Shown: piece after piece, positions 1-11,545 of the stretch | Layout: each line of letters opens with the position of its first letter | How positions within the stretch are numbered: the stretch's first letter is position 1 | Assembly: GCA_029948255.1 (NCBI GenBank) | Contig: JALIZF010001444.1 | Coordinates: forward strand, 62,001 to 126,000 | Length of the DNA: 64,000 nt | From: Telmatactis stephensoni | Taxonomy: Eukaryota > Cnidaria > Anthozoa > Actiniaria > Isophelliidae | Direction of reading: 5' to 3' | Notes under the pieces: model-generated | Told to the model about the DNA's origin: nothing | The model's database searches: none | Seen by the model: only the letters and a program-made list of their open reading frames with translations | Made by a program: the position numbers and the translations under genes

Positions 1-1654
1 ATCTCCTTATTGTTGTAAAATGGCAACAGTTCCCAGCATAAAACCGAGTTTCTATAAAAAGCGATTTTCTATAAAATAGCCTCGTTTTTGACTAATTAAG
101 TGAAAAGAATAGAGTGTTATAGATGATTAAGAGGGAACCAAACCGCCAAATGAATAAAAAGAAAGCGACAAAATTTGTTTTAGTTTTCTCGTTTTTTGTT
201 TGTTTGTTTGTTAACTTTTTGTTTGTTTATTTGTTTGTAGTTTTCAATAAGATAAAAAATGTTCAATGAAAAGATTGAAATAATGAATACGGATAAAATG
301 ATTCAAAGAAACTCCATATTCATATCTTTTTACAGCTTTGAAGATTTCCAACGTTCGTCTGTAGGTGAAACTTCGTGGTCACATATTTTTACGATCATTT
401 TCACACTTTTTACCATGTATATCCCCTAGAATGCGAAGATAAATACTGAAGAGTAGATAGCAAGACAAAGTTAACTTTTCAAAGCGTCTTTTGCCCTGAT
501 TTCCACAAAGAAAACGTTCCGGCCAATATTGTGACTTGTCACATTCTCTCAATTTATCATAACACAAAACAAGAACAGTAAACACAGCTCGAGGGCTTCT
601 TAAAAATACTAAAAACAGTACTGAAGTAATAATTGGCCTTGGTATTTTTTATGAAAAATGAATTTTAACAAAAGGAAAGAAAGCTGGCTCAAGTAGGAGA
701 AAAATGCCTGATTCAAAAAACTGCAATTTTTAAGCAGCAAGCTAAAGGAAAATGTTATTAGATTTTCATGTCGGAATCTTCAAAGGTTTTCGAAAAAACG
801 GAACCTTACAGAAACACAGCCACTGAAATTTACAGAAAGATCACGAGAGAATTGTTGCTGTTTCTGTTTGCAATTGCTCGTTTGGTCTTTTTTCGGTCCT
901 AACTTTCGTTAATGAAAACTAAATCGCCTTCACTTTATAAATCTATGTTTTCCTCCTGCACTAGGATAATAACAATTTGAAGTATGTTTTGGTGATTTCT
1001 TACCATGAGACGTTGTCAGCTCCAGGGACCAAATGACCTAGGAGAAATCACGTTCACTCTAGCTTTTTGGTGTGTTGCTTTGTCCTTATACTAAGCAAAC
1101 TACGTCAAAAGAGCTTTCTTAATTCGAAAACGAGTAAAATATAAATTATAACGACAGCATATCAAATATTCAGTTGTCAAGTCTAAATTGCTTTCTATCT
1201 TAATGAATCCCCCTAAGATTCTCAATAGGAAGCTATAGAAGAGCAATATCGAGAGTCAACGCTGTTGAAAGGGACTAACACGAGGAAAAATCTTAAGAAA
1301 AACCTGAACAATATCAAAGAGAGTAATTCCTGAGACTTCTCCAGAAGCAAAGTATCTTTGTGAGATTTTTATCTCGGATTTTTCAGTTGTGGTTCGTTGT
1401 GACACCTAGATATTGCTGTAGTACGACTACTCACGACAAAAAGCGTGCTGCGTGATGGAAATGTGGCGTATTGTTGAAATTAGAATATTTAATGGTACGG
1501 TTGTCATGTCCATTCCTCTTCCCTACTCTCTTGTCCTATTCTCCCCTCCTCTCCCCTCCACCCCCTCTCAAAATTGAATGTTTCTAATTACTCGTCATTG
1601 GCCTCCATTCATTGTTTTTCCCCTTTGTATTTTCTTTACTTCTTATTATACTCC
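1..1654. other. Noncoding AT-rich stretch
   Basis: No reading frame with recognisable protein similarity and no clear repeat were found. There are short T-rich runs (around 180-240) and a pyrimidine-rich patch (about 1510-1570). I see nothing that supports a gene. Confidence 0.5.
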
Positions 1655-2310
1655 GAATTATAATTTGTAACGTAAATGCGCTTACTGCTACTAACAGATT
1701 CACAGGTTTCCGCAGATAGTAGCGTATCTACCTTTACGTATTATACTAAGTTATAGTTTGTAACGTAAACACGCTTACTGCTACTAACGGATTCACAGTT
1801 TTCGGCAGATAGTGGCATAGCTACCTTTACGTTAATAGCTTGTAATGTAAACACGTCAGTTTATTGCTACTAACGGATTCACATGTACGTTTCGGCAGAT
1901 AGTAACGTAGCTACCTTTACGTACTATACTAAGATATAGTTTGTTAACGTAAACTCGCTTACTGCTACTAACGGATTTACAGGTTTCCGCAGATAGTAGC
2001 GTAGCTACCTTAACGTACTAAACTGTTATAATTTGTAACGTAGACTCGCTTACTGCTACTAACGGATTTACAGGTTTCCGCAGATAGTAGCGTAGCTACC
2101 TTTACGTACTAAACTAAGTCATAATTTGTAACGTAAACTCGCTTGCTGCTATTAATGGATTCACAGTTTTCGGCAGATAGTAGCGTAGCTACCTTTACGT
2201 ATTACTATACTAAAGTTATTGTTTGCAACGTAAACTCGCTTAATGCTTCTAACGGATTTACAGCCGGTTTAATTCGGCAATTAGTGGCGTAGCTACCTTA
2301 ACGCACTATA
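1655..2310. repeat. Tandem satellite, about 7 copies of a ~93-bp unit
   Basis: The landmark CAGATAGT recurs at about 1713, 1806, 1896, 1990, 2081 and 2174, and a degenerate last copy lies near 2278, giving spacings of 90-104 bp. Each unit reads roughly GTAACGTAAAC, CTTACTGCTACTAACGGATT, CAGATAGTAGCGTAGCTACC, TTTACGTAC. GCTACTA and TAGTAGC within a unit are inverted partners, so each unit can fold. Copies differ by scattered substitutions, as in an ageing satellite. The units are far too long and too diverged for a CRISPR array. Confidence 0.9.
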
Positions 2311-3277
2311 CGCAAGTACGTATCCCAGAAGTTGGGAAAATGATTACCTGAAGAATTGTGATTATTTTTCTGGTCTTTTCTGGATAGAGATGGTTTCTCA
2401 CTGGCTATACGTATATCTCCGAAAATATCCTAGCTACTCCACTGGGCAGTGTCATTGTTTAGAGGGGATCTTTCTATGAGTTTTAGAATTAGAATAACAA
2501 AGGAGGATTGGAAAACAGGGAGACCGAAGAAAGACAAAATCACTGGCAAAAAAAACTAAACAAAACAAAAAAAACAAACAAACAAACAAACAAACAAACA
2601 AAAAACAAAGAGAAAAGAGAAAAAACAAAGTAAGAAAATGAAAAGACAGGACAAAAAAACACACAATAACAGAATTGAAATGCAAAGACAGAAAACCAAA
2701 AAAATGAGAAAAAAAGGGAACAGCAAAAGGGAAAAACCAAAGGAAAGGAAAAGGAAATAAAGAATTTCTCTTGCAAGACAAGCGCTGAATAAATTTTTGT
2801 ATCATGTGGGCCAGCCCCTGCCCTCATTGGCAAAATGTGTAAATTCAAAACAAAATAAAAATGAAATAAAAAATAAGTAAGTTTGAAACTTCTGAACGCG
2901 TTAAACTCACGACAAAAACAAACCCAACGACAAGCCCTCAACAATGGATGTTTGATGACAAGATTTTAACCTCTTTTGTAAAAGATAAACAGTTTTAGTA
3001 CAAACCACTGTGAAGTCCGACAACCGTCGGTGACGTAACTTTGTTGATTATGCATCGATTTCCTTTTCCTGGAGAGATCCTTCAATTCTTACGCTATCAG
3101 ATTATTATGAGATACAAGACTGGGAAGATACTATCAGATGCCAGACTTCAAAAAAGACTTTACTGTCTTATAATATCCTTGACATGCAAAGGGTATTCAT
3201 AAACATACCTTATGTGTAGGAGTCGTTTCGTCTGGTCTTGAAGAACCAGTGTTCTTGTAACAAAAGCGGTGAGACAA
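2311..3277. other. Noncoding, A/purine-rich low complexity
   Basis: About 2525-2770 is an A-rich run of AAAC and GAAA steps that keeps minus-strand frames open by composition alone. The rest shows no gene or repeat that I recognise. Confidence 0.5.
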
Positions 3278-3350
3278 TCTCAACAATCTTTGGCAAACTG
3301 CAATGGATTGTAAATCTCAACAATCTTTGGCAAACTGCAAAGGATTGTAA
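3278..3350. repeat. Two-copy 38-bp tandem duplication
   Basis: CTCAACAATCTTTGGCAAAC occurs at 3278 and again at 3316 with matching sequence on both sides. It is a recent local duplication with no evident function. Confidence 0.8.
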
Positions 3351-3626
3351 AAAAAATATTAAACGTTTTGCTTAATATAAGTAGTTGTATAACTCCAATC
3401 TGTAAGATCTGATAAAGGAGATGGGTTTTGTTGGTAGGCACAAAGGTTCTTTTTTTTCGTAATAAACTTAAGTCAAAATAACTGAAATAAGCCAACAAAC
3501 AAAAATAATTCAGTCGAATACTTTATATATGTACGGTAAAAGTTAAAACCTATTCCATATACTAAAAGGTTCGGTTCAGTACAGCGTGAATTTAACAACT
3601 CGCTCTGAGACATAATAGCATTTCTG

Positions 3627-3812
3627 TCTGAATGGGGTTACGTGTCAACCGTCAAACGTTATAATTCTTACCGTCAGCCGTCAAGTTAAAGAAAAAATTA
3701 ACCGTCAAGCCTCAAAATGTACCAGTTAGCCGTCAAAAATGACAAAGGCTTTAGCTGTTAACCGTCATAAAACCGAATTTTAAGCCGAAAACCGCCGTCA
3801 CATCTACTGTCC
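3627..3812. repeat. Element built of degenerate AACCGTCA steps
   Basis: The stretch begins CTGAATGGGGTTA and continues with many close variants of AACCGTCA and GCCGTCAA. It resembles the AACCGTTAGCCGT element at 46725-46998, which begins CTCAATGGGGTTAACCG, so I treat both as members of one repeat family. The right end here is not clear. Confidence 0.55.
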
Positions 3813-4948
3813 CATGGAAACTCTTACAACTCAGTCTTCTCACTAGAAAGGCATACGGCATATTCATTTCCAAAAGAATAAAGCTAGCTAAGAAAAGAGA
3901 TTTTCTTTGTGGAGTACAGCTACCTTCATTACATACCTAACTGATCAAATATCCAGGAGTCTAAGTACAATCCAATCCATTATCCAATTTTCATTTCAGA
4001 AATAGATTCTCGTAGTTGTTTGCTGAAAAACATTGGCTCGAAAAGGAAGTGTTTCGCATACCACTAAAGAACTCCAATAATTTGAAAAATGAAAATTGTT
4101 TCTTCCCGATAACATACCCAGATACGCACAGAAGTCTTATTCTACAAGGTTAAAAGCTTATCTGTTTGTCTTCAGCAGTTTTGGCTTGGTTTTGACCACT
4201 CGAAAAGGTTGGTTGCTTTTGAGTGGATACCACATCCACTGAATGACCTTGATCATAGCTTGAATCAACAATAAATGGCAGTTTAACCATAAGTAAAGTT
4301 TGGATACCCCGAGGTCAACTTTACCGTCAAAATGTGTACTCTTTCTTTGAGTTCGAGTTGAATTTTTGAGGTTCCTTCATCGTGTTTTTGAATTAGCGTG
4401 TTTGTCAACTTTGAAATGACGTTTTGAGGTGGAACAAAGACAGAATTTCTTTTGCGGCCATTCCACTAAATCATGATACCACTAATTCAGAAATCCACTC
4501 CGAGCAATTAAATTGTTTTGAGTGTCTTTAATCAATAGCTCGGTAATCGTCTGCTATTTATGTAACCAATTTAAAACATTTGGAAACACAGAAGAGCAAG
4601 ACAATTTGAGAATTCAGATAATCCTTTGTGCCTTGCAGAAGAATTTATACAACAAATACAGAGGCACTTAATTGAAAATTGAGCACATTAATCCTTCCTA
4701 ACGTTTTAAAAATTGAATGGATATCTTCCCAATTTGTGTTGTTAGTTAATTCGAACTGGACCAAGGAAACGCATGTACAAATTTTCAATACCATTGTTTC
4801 CTTTCAGGTAAGCCTCCTTGAAGAGAGAATCCCGCCATATTCTCTACTTTCCCTTATCGACCGTTAGTCTGCAGGAATCGGACTGAATTCAAACCGACTA
4901 TATACATCGATTTTGCTGTTCTTTTACAAACAATTAATTTGTATGTTT

Positions 4949-5169
4949 AGCCCGCCGCATACGTTAAGAAACTGTGTGAGGAAGCTGCCACGCGAGGCAC
5001 TTTTCTCACCGTGTGCTCTTTTACCTGCCTCGCGAGGCGATGCGCCGATTTTGTGTTTTGATATTTTTGGCCCCGCATAGCCAAAGATGCAACGTCTGCG
5101 GCGAGTCTGAGCTAAGTGCCTGGCGTGGCAGTTTCCCCACTAGCAGTTTCTTAACCTGTGCGGCGGGCT
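4949..5169. mobile_element. MITE-like element with ~55-bp terminal inverted repeats
   Basis: The left arm starts GCCCGCCGCATACGTTAAG and the right arm ends CTTAACCTGTGCGGCGGGC. They are inverted partners that stay similar for about 55 bp, through the GCCACGCGAGGCACTT region. TTTA borders both ends and may be a target duplication. No transposase frame lies inside, so the element is nonautonomous. Confidence 0.8.
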
Positions 5170-6495
5170 TTAACAACCTCTTGCAAGACCGACACGAGTT
5201 TACTTTGCAAACTTGAGCTATGATTTAGCTAACTCTTCAATCTAAGGTTCAAATCTCTTTGAGGACGGTAAAAAGATCGTGATGAGAGCTCCTGATAAGG
5301 ATGTCATCCTTCATGAATGGGACTGAAATAGTACGATTTTTACCGTACCGTAAACCTGTGTTCGCAAGGCTGCTTATCTCCACGGTCCCCAGTAGTTTGT
5401 AGGTGGAAGAAATATCTTGGTCGACAAATTTAAATTTTGGAATGTGGTCTTAAAAAAATGCGCCGAGCCACCTTAAACCTTTGAAGACGGAAAAATTCAC
5501 GGATATCTTACTTCTCCTTCTCCTAGATATCCCACCTTAATATGAGTTCCTGTGAAATTCAGTCTACTGTTGTTCATCACTGAAAACTCGTTTCTTTAAT
5601 AATTCACTGACACGACACAAATAAAACTCAACAACGTAAAATTCAGAGTTAAAATATTGACAAAGCTTTTGTTTCAACTATTGTAGTCCACAGCAAGGGC
5701 AACTAGGACAAAGTCGGTGTGTCACGCGTGCATTGTGATTGGATCAAATAACACATCTTCCGCCCTCTTGTCGTGTTGATCATTAAGGAGCATACGCAAT
5801 TAGGAACAATCAAACTGTTTCTGTATATGTTGTCAAAGCCATTAACGCATCATGGCTCAACAAAACAAGTTCTTTGGATCGTCATAGCACTAAGGATTTA
5901 AAAACATCCCAAGAACTTGATATGTGTAAACACACTCACAGGCCATGTCATATAGACGCAATGCTAGCAAGCGTCGAAAGGAATGGAAATTCAGTCATTA
6001 TGTGGGGATGAAATATCAATGAAGAAAATCAGCCAAAGGATCAGCGGAAAGCGGGTTAGCGCTAAACCAATGTTAATATCAATGGTTTTCTTTAGATTTA
6101 ATCCTGGGTTAGCGCTCACCCGCTTAGCGCTCACACAACTCCAGGAGAGAGAAAAGGGGAGGGAATGTGCGGTCTGGGCACGAAACTATACAATGCGCAT
6201 GTCTAAACGCATGTTCATGTTCAACCAATCCACCTGTATATGTTTATTTATATGCACATGCATTTGTAAACGTTCACCCAATTAAGGATAAAGAAGAGTA
6301 TCTCCTAAGGCTGCTGAGATCTTACCCTAATTAACTGACCCCTAAGAAATCTTGGCGAGAATATAGGTATATATGATCCATACCGGAACACAGTAACTAA
6401 TTACAGTCTACGTGATGGCAGTCAATGTGATTGGAGCCAGATGAGACAGAATACTTTAGTTCAAAGTTCAAAGGTTCAAAGTGAATAATAAAAAC
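5170..6495. other. Noncoding stretch
   Basis: No supported gene. A short near-palindromic patch with repeated TTAGCGCT lies at 6053-6150. The small open frames show no family features. Confidence 0.45.
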
Positions 6496-6612
6496 ATCAA
6501 AACAAAGGGAGGGGTGAGGGAAGGAGAGAAGGAAGAAAGGAGGGAGGGATAGAAGGAGGGAGGGAGGGAGAGGGGGGAGAGGTGGAGCGAGATAGGAAGG
6601 AAGGACGGAATT
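6496..6612. repeat. Homopurine GGGA/GGAA tract
   Basis: This stretch is almost uninterrupted G and A on the plus strand, with GGAGG and GGGAGGGAGG runs. Mirror purine tracts of this kind can adopt triplex structures. Both minus-strand frames here encode only Pro/Leu/Ser low complexity. Confidence 0.75.
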
Positions 6613-7689
6613 GTCACAATTTTCGGGAAAGTAGCACATTGGGTTTTTTTATAAGTAAAAGGCATTTGAATTTTCGTTAAGATACATACTAGGTATAGAT
6701 TCCCCTTAATTCAAGTGGACAGTTACAAGTCCTCTTTGGAAAGCAATAGTGCCAATTTTGGTGCCAAATGAAAAGCCTATGTACTGAGAACTTTGCCAAA
6801 CATCGAAATCTGAATAGAATTTAGATAAGTGAACAAAAGTGTAAAACTGCCAGGTATGTAGAAAAGAAGGGAAATGTAGTAGAAGCAAAGCATAACAATC
6901 GGATCGTATTACGAACAAACTGCTTCAATACCAGACAACAGGTCTTACGCTGTCCTTGTACATTGCACGAGATGTGTTGGTCACATGGCCAGACCAACTC
7001 AGGAGACCTGTGTTTACAATATCTGTGCCTTTACAACCTATTTTAAGTGATAATGTATTGGCATGAAATCTTGGTATGAGGTCCAGTCTGACCATATCAT
7101 CCACTCTATAAGCTTCACCTTGAAACAGTGATATGGTAAAATCTATCAACAAGGCAGAACAAACTACTGGTGAGGCGAACAGGTCATCGCGTATGAAAAA
7201 TATGAGCCAGCTGGTCACTTCTTTTACTCAAACATAACGAATTCACTTTTTTCAGGTCTTTCAGATGTGAAGTAAACTGCTTTAATCTTCAATCCAGTTC
7301 TTCATTTTCAACAGTTTTAAAAATTGATAAAGAATTTTAGATGAAGCATTTCTTGAAGACATGCATAGCGATTGGATTACGTATGTTACAAAGAAAAGAA
7401 AGTACGAATGGCGCCTAAAACTAATCCTTTACATCATCATAAATTCCTGGGATTCCTGGAATTAATCAACTTGACACCATGACCAGAGAACGAGGATCTA
7501 CGCTTGAAAATTGAAAAGGTTTACGTAACGTCTTTTCAAAAGAACCTGAAGCTGCCTACCAATCTAAAGATTAAAGATATCAGAATGACAGATAAAAGTG
7601 TCTACAATTTTCCAGAAAAAAAGGAGACCCGGATCCAAGGTCATGCTAGTTTAGGAATGGATAGACCCCGTTAGTTTCTCTTGGTCGTG

Positions 7690-7900
7690 TCCGGCACAAC
7701 TGTAACCCACCATCAGGGGTTCAGCGGGATGCGGGATCTGGCTGTTTTGGGATTCGGGATTCGGGATGCAAGCCAAAATACAAGCGGGAATCGGTAATTT
7801 TAATCACAAGCGGAGCGGAACTTCGCGTTTTGGGGGGGATCGGGATAAGGAAATCTTAAGAGAGAACAGCGGGATACGAGACTACGTGACTTGAATGTCT
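7690..7900 (+). repeat. Dispersed repeat, copy 1 (GGGATTCGGGAT-rich)
   Basis: It contains repeated GCGGGAT and GGGATTCGGGAT, then AATTTTAATCAC and CGGAGC. The reverse complement of about 14905-15205 has the same order of blocks, so these are two oppositely oriented copies of one dispersed family. Confidence 0.65.
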
Positions 7901-7927
7901 AAGCTTCGAAAAATCCCGGGGAAAGGG

Positions 7928-8303
7928 GGAACTCCACTGTAAAACGATCGGGTATGCTCGTCGTATCTCTTAGGGGTAAAAATCAGCGATTTGATATCTT
8001 TTAGGGTGTCAAAATTGAGGTTTAGAGTTTTTGCATTTCCGGCCAGTCTCTCTTATAGGGTATCAAAAGAGCCCATCGCTTATTATCTTGTTCTCAAATG
8101 GAAGAAATGTGCCCAACAAAAGCGTTTTCGACCCGTTCAATTTTATGTTCATCATAATAATGTTCATTAGGTTGTAATCGTTGGTATCTCTTAGGGAATA
8201 AAAATCGTCCAGCCACACCCTTCTTAAAAGACTTTCGGTATCTTTTAGGGGTATTTTTAAAAATTCCCGACGAGCATACCCGATCGTTTTACAATGGAGT
8301 TCC
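7928..8303. mobile_element. MITE with 36-bp near-perfect terminal inverted repeats
   Basis: The arms read GGAACTCCACTGTAAAACG on the left and the inverse of CGTTTTACAATGGAGTTCC on the right. They match for about 36 bp with one mismatch and end at CGACGAGCATACC. The interior contains several variants of GGTATCTCTTAGGGG, the motif that also fills the element at 59971-60332. No transposase is encoded. Confidence 0.85.
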
Positions 8304-8793
8304 ACGGGATTGTGGGATTGTGGGATTGCTGCGAAAAACATTACGGTACGTATAGCGATATTTTGGAACGCTTTTGCAGACCCTCTGTGTAACTCGAAAA
8401 CATTCGTGAAACAAATAGTGCACTAACTATAGAGCCTTTTCACATAATAACTCGACAAAGAGACGGAGGAGCCGCCACTAAACTACAGGAAAAAACGATC
8501 ATGAATTAAGGACAGCAAGAGCCTCGAAAAGACCTCAAAACGCGACTTCATATCTCATAAAGTAACTCATGTAGAAAATGCAAAACCAAACTCAGAAATT
8601 TCAGTGAGCATAGTTTCCTACATTTCAAATTAAAACCAAAGTTTTTTAGAGTTGTGTAATGTTAATTTTCCTCTAAAATAAGTACAAATCTTGAAAGATT
8701 TTTGAATTCTTCCTTTCGATGTTAGAGTCGCCCTAAAAGCGATAGCAATAATACCATTCCAAGGCGGTTCTTAGTACTGAAATACTGAAATCC

Positions 8794-9115
8794 TTAAAAA
8801 ATGGAATCCTGTGCCATTGAATATCCGGGCATATGGCAGCATATGCGCACACTAAATCCAAGGCTCAATTTTATCCTTTTTTTATCTGTTACTATTATCA
8901 CGTCCGTTGAAGGGAAGTCATTGTCAGTATAGATGAGTATAGTATGTACAGTATATACAGTATAGTACGGTATAGTATACTGACAGTGACTTCCTTTCAA
9001 TGGACGTGATAGTAGTAACAATGAGATAAAAAATGATAAAATTGAGCCTTGGATTTAGTGTGCGAATATGCTTCATATGCCCGGATATTTAATGGCACAG
9101 AATTCCATTTTTTAA
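8794..9115. mobile_element. Long foldback element with ~140-bp arms
   Basis: Both ends read TTAAAAAATGGAAT inward. The arms stay complementary through CTGTGCCAT, ATATCCGGGCATATG, GGATTTAGTGTGCG and the ATCACGTCC/GGACGTGAT blocks. A short AT-rich centre (GTATAGTATGTACAGTATAT) makes the hinge. TTAA at both ends suggests TTAA or TA targeting. There is no coding capacity. Confidence 0.85.
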
Positions 9116-9193
9116 CTGACATGGTGGACATGACAATTGTAATGGAAAAATGCCAAAAATGAACTTGAAAAAGTGTGCCAATATACTTTGAAT

Positions 9194-9430
9194 TCATGCG
9201 CCCCGGATGTTGGAATTAGGACGAGATGCTCTTAGGTTCTTATTTTCATTTGAACTAAAATTAGCCAGACCCACTGCACTTGCCTGCACACTTGTTGTCT
9301 TGACATCTTTTATTATCTTTCTCACTTGGACCACGACTTCCTTCATTCCACCACCCATACAACCAATCACGACAGGCAGAATTTCAATCATCATCATCAT
9401 CATCATCAATGGCCTCGCCAAGAATAACAC
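9194..9430 (-). pseudogene. Possible retroelement ORF fragment
   Basis: A 78-residue minus-strand frame contains EILPVVIGCMGGGMKEVV. This resembles, from memory only, the short hydrophobic IPVVIGALG-type block that follows the reverse transcriptase in some invertebrate non-LTR elements. No RT core flanks it, so it would be an isolated remnant. The (CAT)n run at 9389-9407 encodes its poly-Met stretch. The call is weak. Confidence 0.3.
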
Positions 9431-9482
9431 TATTATTTAACGTGTGTAGTCTAGCGATGTTCACGTTGACATAAGCCTTTAT

Positions 9483-9593
9483 CATTCATGTGCCAACCAA
9501 AGATCGATTGGCTGTTTCATCAAAGCAACTTGTGAAACGTTACTGCGAAAATGGTTGGCATATTAGCATTACAATGTGTTTGTTAGTAAATAG
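9483..9593 (+). repeat. Dispersed repeat, copy 1 of a pair with 40047-40177
   Basis: It begins CATTCATGTGCCAACCA and shares GATTGGCT, GTGAAA, GCGAAAATGGTT, CATATTAGCATTACAAT and TTTGTTAGTAAA in order with 40047-40177. The two copies differ by substitutions and small indels. Confidence 0.75.
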
Positions 9594-10084
9594 CTAAAAG
9601 CTCTATAGCGAGGAAGCATTTGGCTCAACTTCTATTTCAATCATTTGGTCACATCAGAAATGCTGTGTTTACCATATTAAGTCGAGTTCTGAGTGAATCT
9701 TACTTTTTGACAGTTGGCAATTTGTTCCCAGGCAGTCAATTAATTGAAAATTTTTACATCGTAACGTTTTATTTTCCAAATAGTTGATAAAAGATGTAAG
9801 CGATTCCTTTTTCTTTTCCAAGAGTTTTTCAGTGCTGACATACCAAAACAATGGAAATAGACCAAAAAATGAACTTTGAGAAAGTGTACCATAAAATTAT
9901 TTTCATAACAAACAATACTGGGATCTGCTGCCCACAAACTGACTATTTGTGGATGAAAAGCGAATTAATTGAACACTTCACCAGCCTGGAACACAGGTTA
10001 GAGATTTGCCTAAATTGTGTCAACAACGTACCAACTCGATGAACTCACAATCACTTCACTACACATGCTTCTGGCCAAAATCTG

Positions 10085-10830
10085 TCTGCATGCTATATCA
10101 GTTTGTTGAGGAAGTTGGAAGTAGTTTATAATAAAGGAATGTTTCCACTTGCTATCACGAATTTCGTCGTAAAAAAAACTGAACAAAACTCCGGCTCTGA
10201 ATGCTATTAGTCATTTCCTGAATCAGTTTTTTTGAGGAAGTTGGAAGTAGCTCATTAATGGATCTTTTTTCTTGCTATCACGAATTTTGTCGTACGAAAA
10301 CTGGACAGAACTGTCCGCTGTATACTGTTAGTCATTTTCTGAATCAATTTTTTAAGGAAGATAAAATAAAATAAATAAATTTTAAGATTTATATACCGCA
10401 AATATCTATATGTATATAATCAAATGCAAGTGAAATGAACTGAAATGAAATGAAGTATAATCAAACATAAATGGATTAAGAATCCCAACTGGCAAGGAGG
10501 CAAACAAGCATGGCCGAGAAACTGAGTTTGAACTAATCGAAATCGGAACAAATTCAGTCTCAGCTAGTGACCAGAGCGGGACTCGAACCTGAGACCGCCA
10601 GATTGCGAGACCAACGCTCTGACCACTCGGCCGTGCTGCCTCCTTTGGCAGATGGAAGATGGCAGTGGTTCATTGATGGATTTTTTATCCCTAGCTGGGT
10701 TTGTCATAAAAACAGGTCAAAACTGTTTGTAGTGCTACAGACATTTTCTAGATCAGCTGTTTGAGGAAGTGGGAAGTACTTCGATTCAGTAATGGGTTTG
10801 TCACTTGCTATGGGTTTATATCATAAACAG
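10085..10830 (+). repeat. Degenerate ~120-bp tandem repeat, interrupted by a SINE
   Basis: The landmark GAGGAAGTTGG or its variants lies at about 10108, 10234, 10353 and 10762. Units carry CTTGCTATCACGAATTT, GTCGTA, AAACTG and a TCATTTTCTGAATCA block. The larger last gap is explained by the SINE at 10363-10653. Confidence 0.75.
10363..10653 (-). mobile_element. tRNA-derived SINE with target-site duplication
   Basis: Read on the minus strand it starts near 10644 with a tRNA-like head. An A-box-like ACGGCCGAGTGGTC is followed by a perfect B box, GGTTCGAGTCC. A body of about 190 bp ends in a TTTTA-rich tail. GGAAGAT at 10356-10362 and 10654-10660 borders the element, a good target-site duplication, and the host tandem unit resumes beyond it. 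SINEs are transcribed by RNA polymerase III and moved by LINE enzymes. The tRNA part cannot fold well enough to be a working tRNA. Confidence 0.8.
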
Positions 10831-11471
10831 TTCTTAAGTTCATTTCCTGGGGCATATTTTATGGTGACCGTAAGTGATATTCCTTCTGCTCTGTCTGTAA
10901 ATTCTCCTCTAACTCGAGTATTAGACCCCCTGGGAACTGAGGGTATGGGGAAGTAGGCCTGATACTGGTGCATGTTACTTCTCATCATGCGGCACCACAG
11001 AATATCATCTCCTCCAGGCAATGGGCTTATCGAGTGTGTTAGGCCCAAAATATAAAGAATTATGTAATTCAAATTCATTTCTTAAAGCCTACGCCCACTT
11101 TTTAAGCCATGACTTTTTGCATCTATAAGTGCCCAACTCATGCGAAGGGCTAATTGATCCGGGGGCGTTTGGGAGGACAAGTCGACTGATGTCGGCTGTT
11201 AAGGGAATTTTATACGACGCCAAGCCCTGTAAAATGGTATACACATCTAGGTTATAATCAATTAATCACAAACAGTTTCTTTTTTCTTTTTTCTTCTATT
11301 CTTTCCCTGAAGATGGGCCAGGGTCCCGAAAGCTTGGAAAATAAAATCCATTTACGTGGAAGTAACAGCTTGGACATTGAATAGTTTCTTTATTGCTTTG
11401 GACTGACAAACACAGGTGATGCCAACCAGTGTCACTCGAACACAAAATTGGTTGATTAAAAATTTTTTTCT

Positions 11472-11543
11472 TTGCTGAGTGGGATTTGAAGCCACGACCT
11501 TCGGAGTTCTAGCCGATGCTCTACAACTGAGCTATCAGCCCTG
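11472..11543 (-). pseudogene. Degenerate tRNA or SINE head
   Basis: On the minus strand it reads GGGCTGATAGCTCAGTTG and then GAGC. The D stem GCTC/GAGC is perfect and five of seven acceptor pairs form. The T arm is GTGG, TTCAAAT, CCAC. The anticodon arm is one base short (a TCGG/CCGA stem with an eight-base loop), so no reliable anticodon can be read. It is more likely a pseudogene or SINE remnant than an active tRNA. Confidence 0.6.
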
Positions 11544-11545
11544 AA

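Noticed and set aside
1655..2310. CRISPR-like regular repeats
   Set aside because: Units of about 93 bp diverge across their whole length with no unique spacers, and the DNA is eukaryotic. It is a tandem satellite.
2452..2944. Minus-strand frames of 117 and 134 codons
   Set aside because: They are Phe/Leu/Ser/Cys-rich only because the DNA is A/purine-rich; no domain is visible.
6925..7218. 97-codon minus-strand frame
   Set aside because: Composition looks protein-like, but no motif, homologue or splice partner could be recognised and it may be chance or an old repeat.
11280..11400. CCTGAAGATGGGCCAGGGTC as a retroelement 3' end
   Set aside because: The block is suggestive of a retroelement terminus, but no coding remnant or target duplication was seen.
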